The position numbers and the translations under genes were made by a program. Shown here piece by piece: positions 48,833 to 50,005 of a DNA stretch of 50,005 nucleotides (its first letter is position 1; every line of letters starts with the position of its first letter). Below the pieces are notes generated by a model. The model was not told where the DNA came from. It worked only from the letters and a program-made list of their open reading frames with translations, and made no database searches. Location of the stretch: positions 1 to 50,005 of the IMG/VR virus record IMGVR_UViG_3300031825_000373, one strand, 5' to 3'. This DNA comes from a virus.

Positions 48833-50005
48833 ATGACTGTCCAGCTCTACAAGCGGCCCAACAGCCCCTACTGGTACTTCGACCTTGCCGTGAAGGGGGT
48901 GCGTAAGCGCACCTCGACCAAGCGCACGGTGAAGCGTGAGGCCCAGCAGGTGGCCGAGGAGGCGCTACGGCGTGCCCTCGACAAGTCTCAGCTTGGCCGC
49001 GATCTCCAGCAAATCACAGTGAAGGATGCGATTTACAACTACTACCTCGCAAAGCGCCGGGGACAGTTGGATGACCGTCGCTACAAGGATTTGGAGTACG
49101 TGGCCCGCAAGGTGCTCGGGGAGGTGAAGGGCATCAAGGGCCTGCGCTCCGGCATCCACATGGATGAGCTGACCCACAACATGCTGGTGCAGTATCGCAC
49201 CGCTCGGATGGGTGAGAAGGCCGCCATCCGAACCATCGATCATGAGATGCGGCTGCTCTCTGCGGCCTATCACATGGTGGCCGGGGACTTCCTCGTGACG
49301 GCGGGTCTCAAGTTCCCCATTGAGCGTCCCAAGGGCCAGCCTCGGTTCCTCACAGACGACGAAGAGACCGCCCTTCTGGCCGAACTGAACCCGAACCGGG
49401 CTATCCCCATGTCCCGCAAGGGAAAACCGGGGAGGTCCTATTTTCTGCCTCCTACTGCCCAAGCGTTTCACCAGCGGCAGGACAACTACGACCTCGTGGT
49501 GATGCTGCTGGACACCGGGTGCCGCTACAACGAGATCGCCCAGCTCACCTGGGACTTGGTCGACGCGGTGGACTGGCAGTGGCTCCATATCTTCCGCTGG
49601 AAGGTGGGCAACGAGGGCAAGCTGGCCATCACCAACCGGATGCGTGAAGTGCTCCAGCGGCGGTTCAAGGACCGTCGCAACAGCCACTACGTGTTCCCCG
49701 GCTGGAAGCGCGACACCAAGGAGGATGAGCCCCGTCAGTCCACCCTCGCCATCCGCAGGGCCATGGAGAAGATCGGGATCAACCACCCGGCCAAGGTGAA
49801 GCGGTTCGGAAGGCGTGACGTGCGGTCCCTGAGGGACACCTTCGCGTCCAAGCTCCGCATGAAGGGCATGAGCCTCGACCGGCTCCAGAAGCTCCTCGGG
49901 CACGCCTCGCCTGAGATGACCCAGAAGTACGCCAACCTCACCGTGGACCACGCCTCGACTGAGGCAGCGGCCATCCTCAACAGCCTGAACGGAGACACCC
50001 AGTGA
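48833..50005 (+). CDS. int: Tyrosine-family integrase
   Basis: 390 residues. The N-terminal part has an Arm-type DNA-binding segment (YKRPNSPYWYFDLAVKGVRK) and a SAM-like core-binding domain. The catalytic domain shows the first Arg in LLDTGCRYNEIAQL near residue 229, a Lys in FRWKVGNEGK, box II RSLRDTFAS near 328, LGHASPEMTQKY near 353 and the nucleophile Tyr in QKYANL. At box II, Arg stands where His is usual. It would recombine attP with the tRNA-His gene. The gene ends exactly at the window edge; attR should follow. Confidence 0.93.
   Translation: MTVQLYKRPNSPYWYFDLAVKGVRKRTSTKRTVKREAQQVAEEALRRALDKSQLGRDLQQITVKDAIYNYYLAKRRGQLDDRRYKDLEYVARKVLGEVKGIKGLRSGIHMDELTHNMLVQYRTARMGEKAAIRTIDHEMRLLSAAYHMVAGDFLVTAGLKFPIERPKGQPRFLTDDEETALLAELNPNRAIPMSRKGKPGRSYFLPPTAQAFHQRQDNYDLVVMLLDTGCRYNEIAQLTWDLVDAVDWQWLHIFRWKVGNEGKLAITNRMREVLQRRFKDRRNSHYVFPGWKRDTKEDEPRQSTLAIRRAMEKIGINHPAKVKRFGRRDVRSLRDTFASKLRMKGMSLDRLQKLLGHASPEMTQKYANLTVDHASTEAAAILNSLNGDTQ
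49439..49466 (+). promoter_or_regulatory. Motif B copy inside the integrase gene
   Basis: TATTTTCTGC followed by CTCCTACTGCCCA (49449-49461), one mismatch from the core. In the unintegrated phage it would point across attP toward the RNA polymerase genes. Confidence 0.5.

Noticed and set aside
49003-49026. Motif A-like CTCCAGCAAATCACAGTGA in the integrase gene
   Set aside because: It fits as ordinary coding sequence with two mismatches to the motif; too weak to call without conservation data.
1-50005. CRISPR array or insertion sequence
   Set aside because: I saw no regularly spaced repeats with spacers, no transposase and no terminal inverted repeats.

Overview
The window is a nearly complete T7-like (Autographiviridae-type, short-tailed) prophage integrated in the chromosome of a GC-rich alphaproteobacterium. 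The phage assignment rests on an ordered set of recognisable T7-type genes: single-subunit RNA polymerase, gp2.5-like SSB, gp4-like primase-helicase, gp5-like polymerase, gp6-like exonuclease, portal, scaffold, capsid, tail tubes A and B, internal virion proteins, tail fibre, spanins and gp18/gp19-like terminase. A tyrosine integrase lies at the far right. The host assignment rests on the left attachment site, a 3' fragment of tRNA-His(GTG) with U72 and A73. Those are the hallmarks of the divergent alphaproteobacterial tRNA-His that lacks G-1.

Layout. 1-2361 is host DNA: an AAA+ (ClpA/B D2-type) ATPase on the minus strand, then a gene-free stretch. 2362-2406 is attL. 2527-5077 encodes the phage RNA polymerase as two separate reading frames, the most unusual feature here. 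5121-6489 holds a kinase-like protein and a cysteine-peptidase endolysin. 6582-21238 is the replication and nucleotide-metabolism block: SSB, RusA-type resolvase, nucleotidyltransferase, Bro-N protein, primase-helicase, family A polymerase, 5' exonuclease, DUF3310 protein, MazG-like protein, class II ribonucleotide reductase, PhoH and ThyX. Three free-standing homing-type endonucleases have settled around the reductase and thyX. 21817-41955 is virion structure and lysis, with a tRNA-Asn and a long leader between scaffold and capsid. 41948-44144 is the terminase. 44149-44523 is a lone minus-strand secreted protein, probably a moron. 44524-45142 is non-coding and should contain the fused ends of the linear virion genome. 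45143-47842 is a leftward early region of small unknown genes separated by repeats. 47843-48829 is the immunity region with an XRE repressor. 48833-50005 is the integrase. The right attachment site and the intact tRNA-His should lie just beyond the right edge.

How it works together. In the linear phage the order would be early genes, repressor, integrase, attP, RNA polymerase, replication, structure, terminase. Integration at attP cuts this order between integrase and polymerase, so the polymerase genes end up about 45 kb from the early region that would normally read into them. Two families of repeated intergenic sequences stand out. Motif A (ACTCCACCAAATCACACTGA and variants) marks the early region and the RNA polymerase neighbourhood. 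Motif B (TGCCTCCTACTGCCTA, preceded by a T-rich tract) occurs before the replication genes, before DNA polymerase, weakly before the structural genes, before the repressor and inside the integrase. Motif B has the layout expected of a phage RNA polymerase promoter. Both assignments are inferences from sequence alone.
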